A stretch of DNA of 64,000 nucleotides from Fen-330 sp050008465 (GTDB taxonomy: Bacteria > Acidobacteriota > Terriglobia > Bryobacterales > Bryobacteraceae), in NCBI GenBank assembly GCA_050008465.1, contig JBEKMO010000011.1, positions 14,260 through 78,259 of the forward strand. The letters are read 5' to 3'. Positions 1 to 9,289 of the stretch are shown here, one piece after another. How positions within the stretch are numbered: position 1 is the first letter of the stretch; each line of letters opens with the position of its first letter. Both the position numbers and the translations under genes were made by a program. The notes under the pieces were generated by a model, which saw only the letters and a program-made list of their open reading frames with translations, had not been told where the DNA came from and searched no databases.

Positions 1-809
1 CCGAAGGATCTCGTCGGCATCGAGCGGTTCCTGCGAGCCGGAGTTCGGCAGGTGCGCGTCCTCCTGCGCGCCCTCGCGCTCCGGCAGCTCGCCCAGGGAG
101 CCGCCGCGCCCCGAGCCGCGGAAGCGCTGCCCCTCACTCCGAAAGCCGTCCGCCAGATCGCCACCGTTACAACCGTGGTGGCCTGGACCGCGCCCTCTAC
201 GACCAGCAGCGGCCCGGCGCTAAGCCGCTTCTGGACGCTTCCCAGGAGCAACGCGTCGTCGCCATGGTCTGCGGCAAACCGCCGGAAGGGCGGGCGCGTT
301 GGACCGTGCGTTTGGTGGCCGAGGAGGCCGTCAAGCGCAGGTTGGATCCCCGCGCGGGGCGAGAGACCATCCGGGTGCTGCTCGAAAGCCACGAGTTGAA
401 GCCGTGGCGGGAAAAAAGTGTGCGCGTGGCGGAACTGGACCGCAAGTACATCGAGAGAATGGAGGACGTTCTGGCGGTCTATGAGAAGCCTTACCAGCCG
501 GCCGAACCGGTGCTTTGCCTGGACGAGGAACCCGTGTCGCTGCACGCCGGCGTGCGCCCGCCCCGGCCGGCCAGACCCGGAAAGCCGGCGAGGCCGGACA
601 ACGAGTACAAGCGCTGCGGCACGGCCAACGTGTTTGGCGCCGTGGAGCCGAAGGCGGGCCGGCGCTTCACTACCGCGACTCCCGACCGCTCGGCCGCTCA
701 GTTTGCCCATGTGGTGAGTGACCTGGTCGAGCAACATCCCGCCGCGCGGACCATTCACCTGGTCGTGGACAACCTGAATATCCACTGCCGCAAGTCGCGT
801 GCACGATGA
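1..809 (+). pseudogene. IS630-family transposase, frameshifted and truncated
   Basis: Remnant of an IS630-type DDE transposase. The N-terminal helix-turn-helix part is open from the window edge in frame 1 (…KAVRQI at about 142-160). The text then continues one frame over from about 160 (HRYNRGGLDRALYDQQRPGA), so there is a one-base frameshift. The DDE core follows: CLDEEPV, then YKRCGTANVFGAVEP, then HLVVDNLNIH, which ends in a premature stop at 807-809. The last third of the catalytic domain, with the final acidic residue, is absent. Family assignment rests on the conserved motif order. Inactive by inspection. Whether the 5' end is complete lies outside the window. Confidence 0.85.
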
Positions 810-870
810 AGGCTTCCGGCGAGATGGAATAATCGCGCACTTCAGGCCCGCGGGACGACCTCGCCTGACC

Positions 871-2139
871 TCAACGGGGCTCGATGGTGTCCAACATCTG
901 GCGCGCCTGTTCGGCATGCGGACCATTGGGGGCCAGACGCAGGTAGGTCTCGAACGCCTCGCGCGCACGCGATACCCCGCGAAATCTGCCGTCAGCGGAG
1001 ACCTTGGCCTGAGCCATCAACCACACGCCGTATTGGTAATGGGACTCGGCGTACGCCGGGTTCGCCTCGATGCTTCTGCGAAAAGCCCGCCCGGCCTCAG
1101 GGGTGTGTCCCGAGTTCACCAAAATCGCGCCCAGATTGTAGAAGTACTGCCCGGCGTTGGCTGGTTCGAGCCGGGCGGCCTCCTCCAGTTGTGTCCAGGC
1201 TTCCTCCAACTTCCCGGACTTGGCCAGGGCGATCGCGTAGTTGTTCCGGTAGGCGCCCTCCTGCGGCTTGAGTTGCACGGCTTTAGCGAGAGCGTCTTCG
1301 GCCGGCGCAAGCGAGCCCACGCCGGTGTAAGCCGCGGCCAGGTTAGCCCAGATGGCATGCTGGCTGGGGTCGATGGCTAAGGCGCGGCGGAAGGCGGCGA
1401 TGGCCGCGCGGTAATCCTTGGCCCTCGCCGCTGCCAGCCCCTCGTTGAAGGCGGCTTCCACGGCTCGTCTGGACGCACCCGGGTCACTCGAGCGATCCTG
1501 CCGTTCCCGCAGTTCCTTGAGCCGGCCGAGATCTTCGGCCAGGTCATCCCGATCCCGAGCGACCAGACGACTCCTTTCGACGATGGCAGTCAGGCCGCTT
1601 ATGATCTCGCTCAGGATCTCTCGATCGAAGCGTCCGCCTTCCCACGCCGATTGGAACTCCGCGATCCTGTTCCGCACGCGGTTGAACCGGCGCATCTCGT
1701 CTTCGGAGAAGGAATTCACATCTCGCGCCACGCGGTCCAGGTCGGCGCGGACCCGGTCCAGAATTCCCCGGCCGCTTCCGCGGTACTGATTGCCCTGGTC
1801 CGGCTGCCGAGTCCCGCCCGGAGCGCAGGTCAATTTGACGACCGCCGGATCGCCCACTTGTGTTTTCACTTCGACGGCACTGTCCGCGTCCGCCTCGCAG
1901 AATACGCGGAAGACGCCTACGGGCAGGCCGGCATAGAAGAACCTGCCGTTACTGCTGCTGCGGGCAGGATAGACGCCCCGAAGGTCCTGACGTTCGATCC
2001 TGAGGGAAACACCGCCGAGGGGCCGATGATCCTGGTCCTCGACCGTGCCCTCGATTACAGTCGTCTGAGCCCAGGCCGACAGCGTCAGCAAAGCGAGCGT
2101 ACCCGGGAGAACAGCGAATCGTGGCAGCGTGGCGAACAT
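871..2139 (-). CDS. Secreted TPR protein with N-terminal carboxypeptidase-regulatory-like domain
   Basis: 422 aa from the ATG at 2139. A TTG two codons upstream is also in frame but less likely. Signal peptide at residues 1-26 ending in AWAQ. Residues about 30-100 form a beta-sandwich of the CarboxypepD_reg type (IEGTVEDQDHRPLGGVSLRI), common in Acidobacteriota secreted proteins. A charged helical linker follows, and from about residue 210 to the end there are at least four TPR units (FNEGLAAARAKDYRAAIAAF; AIWANLAAAYTGVGSLAPAE). Probably exported and involved in protein-protein contacts; the specific role is unknown. It stands alone. An AT-rich TATAAT lies about 8 bp from the start codon (2147-2152). 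Confidence 0.8.
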   Translation of the reverse strand: MFATLPRFAVLPGTLALLTLSAWAQTTVIEGTVEDQDHRPLGGVSLRIERQDLRGVYPARSSSNGRFFYAGLPVGVFRVFCEADADSAVEVKTQVGDPAVVKLTCAPGGTRQPDQGNQYRGSGRGILDRVRADLDRVARDVNSFSEDEMRRFNRVRNRIAEFQSAWEGGRFDREILSEIISGLTAIVERSRLVARDRDDLAEDLGRLKELRERQDRSSDPGASRRAVEAAFNEGLAAARAKDYRAAIAAFRRALAIDPSQHAIWANLAAAYTGVGSLAPAEDALAKAVQLKPQEGAYRNNYAIALAKSGKLEEAWTQLEEAARLEPANAGQYFYNLGAILVNSGHTPEAGRAFRRSIEANPAYAESHYQYGVWLMAQAKVSADGRFRGVSRAREAFETYLRLAPNGPHAEQARQMLDTIEPR

Positions 2140-2146
2140 GCACAAA

Positions 2147-2152
2147 TTATAT
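2147..2152 (-). promoter_or_regulatory. Putative -10 box close to the start codon (possible leaderless transcript)
   Basis: On the minus strand a perfect TATAAT ends 7 bases before the ATG at 2139, in a locally AT-rich stretch. With the usual 6-8 base spacing, transcription would begin at or next to the start codon. No convincing TTGACA box was found 17 bp upstream. Confidence 0.3.
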
Positions 2153-2341
2153 ACAAAAATGTTAGGTCACCCCAGTACCGTGGAAATCGAGGCTAGCCCG
2201 GCGCATCCACACGCCCCGGCGCGACAGGCGCGCACTGTCGCGGCAAAGTGAGAGTTTACACGCATGCTCGGTCGAATGCTGGTACACTCATGAGTTTGCG
2301 CCAGCGGTTGCCGTTCGCGCCCAGAGAATTAAGGATCTGCA

Positions 2342-2722
2342 ATGAGCGCCCTCCAAGTCCCCGCCAAAACCACTCTGCTCGTCGCCGATGACGATCAAGG
2401 TGTCCTCCGGTTTGTCTGTAGCGTGCTCGAACGCGACGGCCACAGCGTGATTCCGGCGCACGACGGCTCTGAGGCTCTCGCGTTGGCGCAGAAGTACGGC
2501 CAGGACATCCGCGTGCTGCTGACGGACGTCCGCATGCCGGGGCTCGACGGGCGCGCGCTTGCGGATGCGGTTGTCCGCCTGCACCCGCACATACGCGTCA
2601 TCTACATGACCGGCTTCTCGGAAGAACGGTTTGAGCGCGGCGCGGTGGCCCTACGGAAGCCGTTCAGGCCGGAGGAGCTCAAGTCTGCCGTAAGCCGTTC
2701 ATCTGCATGCTGCCCGGCGTAG
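2342..2722 (+). CDS. Single-domain response regulator (CheY-like receiver)
   Basis: 126 aa, receiver domain only. The acidic pocket is D17/D18, the phospho-acceptor D62 (LLTDVRMPGLDG), the switch threonine T90 (YMTGF) and the conserved lysine K106 (LRKPF). No output domain, so it would act through protein contact with a kinase or another partner. No histidine kinase is adjacent. It shares length and the KPFRPEEL-type C-terminus with the receiver at 6066-6446, so the two may be paralogues. The downstream gene begins about 110 bp later and is probably independent. Confidence 0.88.
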   Translation: MSALQVPAKTTLLVADDDQGVLRFVCSVLERDGHSVIPAHDGSEALALAQKYGQDIRVLLTDVRMPGLDGRALADAVVRLHPHIRVIYMTGFSEERFERGAVALRKPFRPEELKSAVSRSSACCPA

Positions 2723-2833
2723 ACTGCATAGTCCTTCTACTTCCTCCGCCTGCCGTCTTTCCCCCCGGAAGCTCCTGGAACTTACTCCGGCCTTCGGTGT
2801 CTAACTAGTCGGGTAGTGGAAAGGAGGCCGCAA

Positions 2834-3604
2834 ATGTTCGAGCAGAGCATTCTCAAAGGCGCAACGAAAACGCGCCGCGCCTGGACGGTCATGGCCTCGT
2901 TTTTGGGCCAGACCATCTTCATCGGCATCGCGATCCTGATGCCGCTCATTGCCTTCGACCGGCTTCCGCAGGTGCGCCTGACGCCCCCGCTGCTGGCGCC
3001 GCCGCCCCCGCCGAGACCGCCCGATTTGGGGACTAGGCCGCACGTGACAATCGTCGCCGTGATCCACGGCCGCACCCCCCGCCCCTTTACCGCGCCGGCG
3101 TTCGTACCCAGCACGATCGCCACCACCGTCGCGGCTCCCGAGCCACCGGCGGAGCTACAGATGGCTGAGAACGCCGATTACGTCCTCTTTTCCCCCGGAG
3201 CGGGCCAGGACGGTGTGCCGCGAAGCCCCGGAAACGCCGCATGGCGAATCCCGCCGCCCACACCTCCTCCGCCGCCAACCAGGCATGATCCCAAACCTGT
3301 CGACAGGCCTCAGGATCCGGTCCCAATCGGCGGGCGCGTGATGATGGCGAAGCTGATTCACCAGGTGACGCCCGTGTATCCGCCGCTGGCGCGGCAGGCG
3401 CGGATTGAGGGCACGGTCCAGTTGCAGGCGTTCATCGGCCGCGACGGCCGCATCCGGGATTTGCGGGTGACGAGCGGCCATCCCCTGCTGATTCCCGCCG
3501 CGGTGGAGGCGGTCCGCCAATGGGTCTACCGGCCCACCACCTTGAACGGCAGCCCGGTCGAAGTTCTCACCACCGTCGATGTGAACTTCACGCTCAAGCG
3601 CTAG
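2834..3604 (+). CDS. TonB-like energy transducer (TonB C-terminal domain protein)
   Basis: 256 aa. The start is the ATG at 2834 because AAGGAGG sits at 2821-2827. An in-frame GTG at 2816 would put this ribosome binding site inside the gene. Residues about 20-40 form one membrane segment, followed by a proline-rich stretch (PPLLAPPPPPRPP) that would span the periplasm. Residues about 170-256 are a TonB C-terminal domain (YPPLARQARIEGTVQL; VRQWVYRPTTLNG). It would couple proton-motive force from an ExbB/ExbD motor to outer-membrane receptors or act as a generic TonB-domain protein. No exbBD is in the window. Second proline-rich segment at about residues 140-165. Confidence 0.82.
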   Translation: MFEQSILKGATKTRRAWTVMASFLGQTIFIGIAILMPLIAFDRLPQVRLTPPLLAPPPPPRPPDLGTRPHVTIVAVIHGRTPRPFTAPAFVPSTIATTVAAPEPPAELQMAENADYVLFSPGAGQDGVPRSPGNAAWRIPPPTPPPPPTRHDPKPVDRPQDPVPIGGRVMMAKLIHQVTPVYPPLARQARIEGTVQLQAFIGRDGRIRDLRVTSGHPLLIPAAVEAVRQWVYRPTTLNGSPVEVLTTVDVNFTLKR

Positions 3605-3609
3605 CCCGC

Positions 3610-5112
3610 TCAATCCCCGGTCTTGGCGGGCGCGCTGAGCTTCTCGAGCGCGGTGATGATGACGGGATCGCGTAGCGCTTCCACCTCGTCGCCGCGCTCG
3701 ACCCCTAAGGACTGATTGAAGATCTCGGTCTTCAGCCGGCTGCTGATCCAGTTCCGCTCGGCAGACCACTCGGCGACGCTGGGACGGATATTCCGCTCCG
3801 AGAGGTACATCTGGAATCGATCCAGCAGTTCCCCACCGACCTCGAAGTTGTCGGCAACCGGGCTGCGCCCGCGCGTATACTCGGTGGCGAATGACGGGAA
3901 CGCGCCGCTGGCCTCGATCGCCGCCCGAAACCGCGTCATCGGCTCCGGGTACACTTCATAGTCCGGCTGAATCCCGCCCCCGCCCCGTACCACCCGCCCC
4001 GCTTCGGTGCGGAACTCGCGCTGCTGCTCCCAGCGTTCCGATATGCTCGATTGCTGGATCCGGCTGCCGCGCAGCGGTCTCTGAATCGACCGCCCGCTCG
4101 GCGTGTAGTAGTACGCCGTGGTCAGTGCCAGAGCCGTGCCCTCCGCAAGCGGGAATACGCTTTCCACCAGCCCCTTCCCGAAACTCGGCTCGCCCAGGAT
4201 CACCGCGCGGTCGTGATCTTGCAGCGCGCCCGCGACGATCTCGGCCGCGCTCGCCGTCTTGCCGTTCACCAGCACGGCCACCGGAAACTCGTACGGCGCC
4301 GCGCTCCTCGGCACGCTCTCCTCCTTGGATTCCACCACCCGCCCCCGCACGCTCAGCAGCGCCTGGCCCGGCTTGAGGAATAGCGACGCGGTTCCGAGCG
4401 CCGCCGGCAACAGGCCGCCCGGATTGTTTCGTAAGTCGAGCACCAGCCCCTTGAGCTCGCGCCCGCCGAGCTTCTCGATCGCCTCCCGGATCTGCGTGCC
4501 CGCCTCGGCGTCGAAACTCGACACGCGCAGGTAGCCCACGCCGGGACACAGGAAAAACGCCCGCTCCACGCTGGGCGCCTGCAACTCCTCGGGGGTAAGC
4601 GTTAATGGAAGCAGCCGCGCGTTGCCCGGCCGCCGCACGTCCAGTCGCGCTTGCGCCTGCCGCGACTGGCTGAGCAGAGCGACCAACTGCTCCAGATCCA
4701 GCCGCGCAAGCGGGATGCCGTTGATCGCGATGATCTCGTCGCCCGCCCCGATCCCCGATTTCGCCGCCGGCGTTCCCGGCAGTACTTGCAGCACGATCAC
4801 TCGTCCCGGCAGCACCGACACCACGCTCCCGAATCCCTTGCGCGTGGATTTCTCCAGCTCTTTGAGCTGATCGAACTGCTCCGTATCCAGGAACACCGAG
4901 TGCGGGTCCAATCGGCGCAGCATGCCGGGGATCGCGCCGCCGTAAATCGCCTTCTCCGGGGCGACGGGGTCCGCGGCCTCCCGTTCCACCGCCGCGTAGA
5001 CTGCCGCGAATTCCTTGAGCCGCTGCGCGACGTCCTCGGGCGTGGCCGGCGACGCGGCCAGCAATAGCAGGGGTGCGAAGAAAAGCATCAGATTCCAGTG
5101 TACTTGATGCAC
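3610..5112 (-). CDS. S41-family C-terminal processing protease (CtpA-like)
   Basis: 500 aa from a GTG at 5112; the ATG at 5088 (MLFFAPLLLLAASPA) is an equally good start. Signal peptide, then a PDZ domain at about residues 90-165 (GSVVSVLPGRVIVLQVLPG; GAGDEIIAINGIPL). The S41 protease core covers about 185-360, with LDLRNNPGG, the likely nucleophile Ser288 (NGKTASAAE) and general base Lys313 (PSFGKG). This Ser/Lys dyad is typical of periplasmic tail-specific proteases. The C-terminal 130 residues are helical and not assigned. It lies directly downstream of the EamA gene (16-40 bp), so co-transcription is likely. Confidence 0.88.
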   Translation of the reverse strand: MHQVHWNLMLFFAPLLLLAASPATPEDVAQRLKEFAAVYAAVEREAADPVAPEKAIYGGAIPGMLRRLDPHSVFLDTEQFDQLKELEKSTRKGFGSVVSVLPGRVIVLQVLPGTPAAKSGIGAGDEIIAINGIPLARLDLEQLVALLSQSRQAQARLDVRRPGNARLLPLTLTPEELQAPSVERAFFLCPGVGYLRVSSFDAEAGTQIREAIEKLGGRELKGLVLDLRNNPGGLLPAALGTASLFLKPGQALLSVRGRVVESKEESVPRSAAPYEFPVAVLVNGKTASAAEIVAGALQDHDRAVILGEPSFGKGLVESVFPLAEGTALALTTAYYYTPSGRSIQRPLRGSRIQQSSISERWEQQREFRTEAGRVVRGGGGIQPDYEVYPEPMTRFRAAIEASGAFPSFATEYTRGRSPVADNFEVGGELLDRFQMYLSERNIRPSVAEWSAERNWISSRLKTEIFNQSLGVERGDEVEALRDPVIITALEKLSAPAKTGD

Positions 5113-5127
5113 CGGGGCGCGACCGCG

Positions 5128-5988
5128 CTACGCGCGGCGCTGCTTCCAGGTGTTGACCAGCGTGGCGCCCAGGATCAGCGCGCCACCACCCAGCGCCCAG
5201 GCGCTGGGCCGCTCGCCGTGCACCATCCACGCCCAAACCGGATTCAGCGCCGGCTCCGCAAGCAGCAACGCCGAGGCCTCGAACGCCGGCACATGCCGGA
5301 TGGCGCGCGTCAGGCAGAAGTACGCCACTCCGATCTGCACCACACCCAGATACAGCAGCACGGCCAGGTCCTTCCACCCCACGCACGGCAGGGGCAGAGC
5401 CATCGGCAGCGCCGCCAGCGACGCGATCACGTTGCCGGCCACCACCGTCGCCGCTGCCGCCGGACCGCCGCCCCTTCCCAGCCACCTCAACCCCATGAGC
5501 GTAACCGCCCAGGTCATGCCGGCGATCGCCGCCAGCATGTTCCCGTGGAGCGGGTCCGGGGCGGTCGCCGCGGCCGTCTCCCTTCCCACGAAGAACAGCG
5601 CCAGGCCCAGCGCCACCGCCGCGCCGAATCCCAGGTCGCGCGCCCCGATCGGCTCCCGCAGCAGCCACGGGCTCACCAGCAGGATGTAAAGCGGCGCCGC
5701 GGCCTGGAGAAAGATCGCATTCGCGGCGGTAGTCAGCCTGGTCGACAGCACGAACAACACCAGAGTCGCCGCGTACGCGCACCCCACCAGCAGCACGCCC
5801 CGATTCCATCCCCGCCGCGCCGCCGGCACCAGCGCCCACAACGTGGCCGCCGCGATGGCCGACCGGAAACAGGCCACCTGCCAACTGCTGACCGTGGCCG
5901 CCTTGATCGCCGCGCCGCCCGTGGAGAACAGCACCGCCGCCACCAGAAGCAACAGCCGGTTCCTCGTGCGCGGGTCCATCCTGCCCAT
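5128..5988 (-). CDS. EamA/DMT-superfamily transporter
   Basis: 286 aa from the ATG at 5988 (MGRMDPRTRN); an ATG at 5979 is also possible. Upstream in-frame codons to 6048 are Arg/Gly-rich and look non-coding. About ten hydrophobic helices form two EamA repeats: FRSAIAAATLWALVPAARRG in the first, then LLYLGVVQIGVAYFCLTRAI and ALLLAEPALNPVWAW in the second. The family exports amino acids, nucleotide-like metabolites or drugs; the substrate cannot be told from sequence. It is probably co-transcribed with the S41 protease behind it and diverges from the response regulator at 6066. Confidence 0.85.
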   Translation of the reverse strand: MGRMDPRTRNRLLLLVAAVLFSTGGAAIKAATVSSWQVACFRSAIAAATLWALVPAARRGWNRGVLLVGCAYAATLVLFVLSTRLTTAANAIFLQAAAPLYILLVSPWLLREPIGARDLGFGAAVALGLALFFVGRETAAATAPDPLHGNMLAAIAGMTWAVTLMGLRWLGRGGGPAAAATVVAGNVIASLAALPMALPLPCVGWKDLAVLLYLGVVQIGVAYFCLTRAIRHVPAFEASALLLAEPALNPVWAWMVHGERPSAWALGGGALILGATLVNTWKQRRA

Positions 5989-6065
5989 TGTAAAATCGAT
6001 CGGCGGACGGAAAACACCTCCCCGGCGCCGCAACACGCCGCTGTACACTAACTACAGGGCAGCTC

Positions 6066-6446
6066 ATGCCGACCATTCTGGTAGTCGATGACGAGCCGAT
6101 GGCCCTCAAACTCGTTCAGTCGGTCCTCGAAAGACGGGGGTTTGACGTGCTCACTTCCGAGAGCCCGCTCCAGGCCCTGGAGATCTTCCACTCCCAGCAC
6201 CACCGGATCGAGTTGCTCATCAGCGACATCGTCATGCCGGAAATGGACGGCGCCACCCTGGCCAATCGAATCGTCGCCCTCAATCCCGACCTCCCCGTGC
6301 TGTTCATGTCCGGCTTGGTCACGGCGCGCGAGGTCGAGCAGGTCGGAGCCCTCGCCCAGTTCGCCTTCATCCGCAAACCCTTCCGCCCGGCCACCCTGGT
6401 CCAGGCAGTCCGCAAAATGCTCACCGACGAGGACCAAACCGCCTAG
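6066..6446 (+). CDS. Single-domain response regulator (CheY-like receiver)
   Basis: 126 aa. Receiver domain with D8/D9, phospho-acceptor D54 (LISDIVMPEMDG), S82 at the switch position and K104 (FIRKPFRP). It ends just after the domain with no output module. Divergently oriented from the EamA gene, so the 78-bp gap probably holds two promoters. Similar to the receiver at 2342-2722 in length and C-terminal motif. The partner kinase is unknown. Confidence 0.88.
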   Translation: MPTILVVDDEPMALKLVQSVLERRGFDVLTSESPLQALEIFHSQHHRIELLISDIVMPEMDGATLANRIVALNPDLPVLFMSGLVTAREVEQVGALAQFAFIRKPFRPATLVQAVRKMLTDEDQTA

Positions 6447-6524
6447 CCGACGGCTCAGGCTGTCTTAATCCTCCTGCTGCTGAGGCCTCCGGATCGCTAC
6501 AATCGTTGAGAGGAGCCTTCCACC

Positions 6525-7073
6525 ATGAAAACCGCGTTGCTTGCGATTGTCGCTGTCACTTTGCTCGCCGCCCAGCCCGCCGCGCCCCCGCCGGTCGGCA
6601 AGATCTTCGATCAGCAACTCTCCATGATCGAGCGTGAGTTCGTGCCGCTGGCCGAGGCCATGCCTGCCGATAAGTTCGGCTTCGCCCCTACCGCTGGCGA
6701 ATTCAAGGGCGTTCGCACGTTCGGCCAGCAGGTCTCCCACACCGCCGCGGTCATCTACGCCGTTGCGGCTTCCGTGCTCGAGGAGAAGAACCCAACCGAC
6801 ATGGGCAAGGACGAGAACGGCCCGGCCACTTTGAAGACCAAGGACGACATCGTGAAGTACCTCAAGGATGCGATCGCCTATGGCCATAAGGCCATGGCGA
6901 AGCTCACCGATGCCAATCTGACCGAGTTGGTCCCCTCGGCCTTCGGCTCCGGGAAAGCGCCGCGGGTCTCCATGGCCAGCGTCGCCGTCTGGCACAGTTT
7001 CGATCACTACGGCCAGGCGGTGGTCTACCTCCGCATGAACGGCATCATCCCGCCCGCCAGCCGCCCGCGCTGA
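6525..7073 (+). CDS. Exported DinB/YfiT-like metal-binding four-helix protein
   Basis: 182 aa. The first 16-20 residues (MKTALLAIVAVTLLAAQPAA) look like a signal peptide. The rest fits the DinB four-helix bundle, with the usual His triad at H72 (QVSHTA), H157 and H161 (VWHSFDHYGQ) and the PPAS tail common in acidobacterial members. DinB-like proteins bind a divalent metal; some are thiol-dependent transferases, most have no known substrate. A GAGAGGAG sits 10 bases before the ATG. Single gene; a double-hairpin repeat follows its stop. Confidence 0.8.
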   Translation: MKTALLAIVAVTLLAAQPAAPPPVGKIFDQQLSMIEREFVPLAEAMPADKFGFAPTAGEFKGVRTFGQQVSHTAAVIYAVAASVLEEKNPTDMGKDENGPATLKTKDDIVKYLKDAIAYGHKAMAKLTDANLTELVPSAFGSGKAPRVSMASVAVWHSFDHYGQAVVYLRMNGIIPPASRPR

Positions 7074-7077
7074 CGCG

Positions 7078-7120
7078 TAGGGCGGGCGTCCACGCCCGCG
7101 TTCGGCCTCCAGGCCGAACT
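7078..7120. repeat. Double-hairpin intergenic repeat, type A copy 1
   Basis: Two perfect hairpins in tandem: GCGGGCGTCCACGCCCGC (7082-7099) and TTCGGCCTCCAGGCCGAA (7101-7118). Nearly the same sequence recurs at 25614-25657. Placed just after the DinB stop, so it may also work as a terminator, although no T-run follows. Confidence 0.8.
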
Positions 7121-7149
7121 CGTCTACACTATTGGATGGGAGCACACGG

Positions 7150-7914
7150 ATGGCTTTTGACTTGTTCAGTCTGAAAGGGAAGAACGCACTCGTAACCGGC
7201 TCTCAGGTCGGCTTGGGCGCCGGGATCGCGGTGGGGTTCGCTCAGGCGGGCGCCAACGTCGTCGTGCACGGAAAGGACAACACCGGCATCGACGACGTGT
7301 GCGCGGCCGTTCATGCCGCGGGTGCGCGCGCGGCACGGATCATCGCCGACGTATCCGATCCCCAGGCTTGCGAAGACCTTGTCGAGTTCACCGTCCGCGA
7401 ATTCGGGACCATCGACATCCTCGTGAACAATGCGGGCATCATCCGGCGCGCGCCCGCCGCCGAGTTCTCCGCGAAAGATTGGGCGGACGTCCTCGAGATC
7501 AACCTCACCGCCGTCTTCCGGATGTGCCAGTTGGCCGGCCGTCGCATGTTGAATCAGGGCAGCGGCAAGATCATCAACATCGCCTCGCTGCTCGCCTTCC
7601 AAGGCGGCGTGTTTGTCCCCTCTTACGCCGCCGCCAAGGGCGGTGTCGCGCAATTGACCAAGGCGCTGGCCAATGAGTGGGCCTCCAAGGGCATCAATGT
7701 CAACGCCATCGCCCCCGGCTACATGGCCACCGACAACACCGCCGCGCTGCGCGCCGATCCGGTTCGCAGCCGCCAGATCCTCGATCGCATTCCCGCCGGC
7801 CGATGGGGCACGCCCCAGGATCTGGCCGGAACCGCCGTATTTCTGGCCTCCGCCGCCAGCGACTACGTCAATGGCCACGTGCTGGTGGTGGACGGCGCCT
7901 GGATGGCGCGGTAA
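7150..7914 (+). CDS. kduD: 2-dehydro-3-deoxy-D-gluconate 5-dehydrogenase (SDR)
   Basis: 254 aa. Classical short-chain dehydrogenase: TGSQVGLG cofactor loop (residues 16-23), NNAG (93-96), Ser146 and Tyr159-x3-Lys163. Several stretches match KduD closely (INVNAIAPGYMATDNTAALR, ILDRIPAGRWG, SASDYVNG). KduD reduces or oxidises the diketo/keto-deoxygluconate pair in pectin and hexuronate breakdown, using NAD(H). The ATG at 7150 is preferred over 7132 because MAFDLFSLKGK aligns with the family start. No kduI or pectinase lies nearby, so it may serve general uronate metabolism. Confidence 0.88.
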   Translation: MAFDLFSLKGKNALVTGSQVGLGAGIAVGFAQAGANVVVHGKDNTGIDDVCAAVHAAGARAARIIADVSDPQACEDLVEFTVREFGTIDILVNNAGIIRRAPAAEFSAKDWADVLEINLTAVFRMCQLAGRRMLNQGSGKIINIASLLAFQGGVFVPSYAAAKGGVAQLTKALANEWASKGINVNAIAPGYMATDNTAALRADPVRSRQILDRIPAGRWGTPQDLAGTAVFLASAASDYVNGHVLVVDGAWMAR

Positions 7915-7934
7915 AGTGTTGGCTGGCTGGGACC

Positions 7935-9242
7935 ATGAAAAGAACTCTGCTGATCCTGCTCGCGCTCGCCATAGCCGCACCGCTGCTCTTGCTCCTTCTT
8001 TCCTCCGACACCGCGCTGACCCTGGATCCGCCAGTCCGCGTCATCGGCAAAGACACGCCTGTCCAGGTCCGGGTGGCCAATCCCCACGGCATCCGCCGCT
8101 TCACCGCGGAAATCGAACAGAACGGCAACCGGTACACGGTCTTTGAGACCACCCAGCCGGCGCACCGTTTCTTCTTCCTGGGAAAAAGCGAGCCGCCGCG
8201 GTTGGTGAAGTTCGGGGCCGGCAGGAAGCAGGCCCCGGCGCTGCGCGACGGCAAAGCCACCCTGCGGATCGAAGCCCAGGGCAATGACCTTCGCGCGAAC
8301 ACCGGGCGGCTGGAGCTCGACGTCGAGGTGGACACGCGCCCGCCCCGCGTCGCCGCCGATGGCTTCCAACACTACATCAACCAGGGCGGCGCGGAACTGG
8401 TGACCTTCACCGTTTCCGGTTACTGGACCGAGGCCGGCGTCCGCGTCGGCCCGTACACCTTCCGCAGTTTCCCGATGCCGGGCCGCCCCGCGGCCGAACG
8501 GTTCGCCTTGTTCGCCTTCCCCTGGGACACCCCCGCCAGCACCGTGCCCGTTGTCTACGCCCGCAACCCATCCGGCGCCGAGGCCACCGCGCGTTTCTGG
8601 TTCAAGGTCTTCCCCAAACACTTCCGTACGCGCGACCTCGAGCTACAGGATTCTTTCCTTCAGAAGGTGGTCGATGAGCTCGATCCCAACGGTTCCGGAG
8701 ACCTGGTCACGCGTTTCCTCAAGATCAACGGAGAAATGCGCCGCCAGAACAACCAGGCGCTCGCCGATCTGCGCCTGAAAACCGAACAGCGCGTCCTGTG
8801 GTCCGGGCCGTTCCGCCGCTACGGCATGACCGAGTCCGAGTTCGCCGACACCCGCAACTATCTCTACAAGGGCAAGACCATCGACCGGCAAACGCACCTG
8901 GGCTTCGACCTGGCCGACGTCCTGCACGTCCCGGTCGAAGCCGCCAACGACGGCAAAATCGTCTGGGCCGATTTCCTCGGCATTTACGGCAACTGCGTCG
9001 TCGTGGACCACGGCTATGGCTTGCAGTCCATCTACGGCCACCTGAGCGAGATCGCGGTCAAGCCCGGAGACATGGTGAAGAAGGGGCAGCTTCTCGGCCG
9101 AAGCGGGGACACCGGCCTGGCTGGCGGCGACCATCTTCACTTCTCCATGCAAGTGGATGGCGTCCAGATCACCCCCGTCGAATGGTGGGACGAACACTGG
9201 ATCCACGACCGCATCCTCAGCAAGTTGCCGGCCGGCGGCTGA
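7935..9242 (+). CDS. M23-family (LytM/lysostaphin-like) metallopeptidase
   Basis: 435 aa. Residues 1-25 are a signal or anchor sequence (LLILLALAIAAPLLLLLLSS). The middle has beta-rich Ig-like segments. The C-terminal catalytic domain has H321-LGF-D325 and H400-L-H402, the zinc-binding HxxxD and HxH pairs of LytM endopeptidases, plus VVVDHGYGLQSIYGHLS. Predicted to cut peptidoglycan cross-links in the periplasm. Both metal motifs are intact, so it should be active rather than a degenerate regulator. It begins 20 bp after kduD. Confidence 0.87.
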   Translation: MKRTLLILLALAIAAPLLLLLLSSDTALTLDPPVRVIGKDTPVQVRVANPHGIRRFTAEIEQNGNRYTVFETTQPAHRFFFLGKSEPPRLVKFGAGRKQAPALRDGKATLRIEAQGNDLRANTGRLELDVEVDTRPPRVAADGFQHYINQGGAELVTFTVSGYWTEAGVRVGPYTFRSFPMPGRPAAERFALFAFPWDTPASTVPVVYARNPSGAEATARFWFKVFPKHFRTRDLELQDSFLQKVVDELDPNGSGDLVTRFLKINGEMRRQNNQALADLRLKTEQRVLWSGPFRRYGMTESEFADTRNYLYKGKTIDRQTHLGFDLADVLHVPVEAANDGKIVWADFLGIYGNCVVVDHGYGLQSIYGHLSEIAVKPGDMVKKGQLLGRSGDTGLAGGDHLHFSMQVDGVQITPVEWWDEHWIHDRILSKLPAGG

Positions 9243-9289
9243 ACTTTCCTCGACCCTGTCTCGTATACCGTTTCTTGTTGGAGACTCGG

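Noticed and set aside
3956..6109. Minus-strand open frame of 717 codons overlapping EamA and S41
   Set aside because: A different frame of the same strand as the real genes; low-complexity Gly/Ala/Arg.
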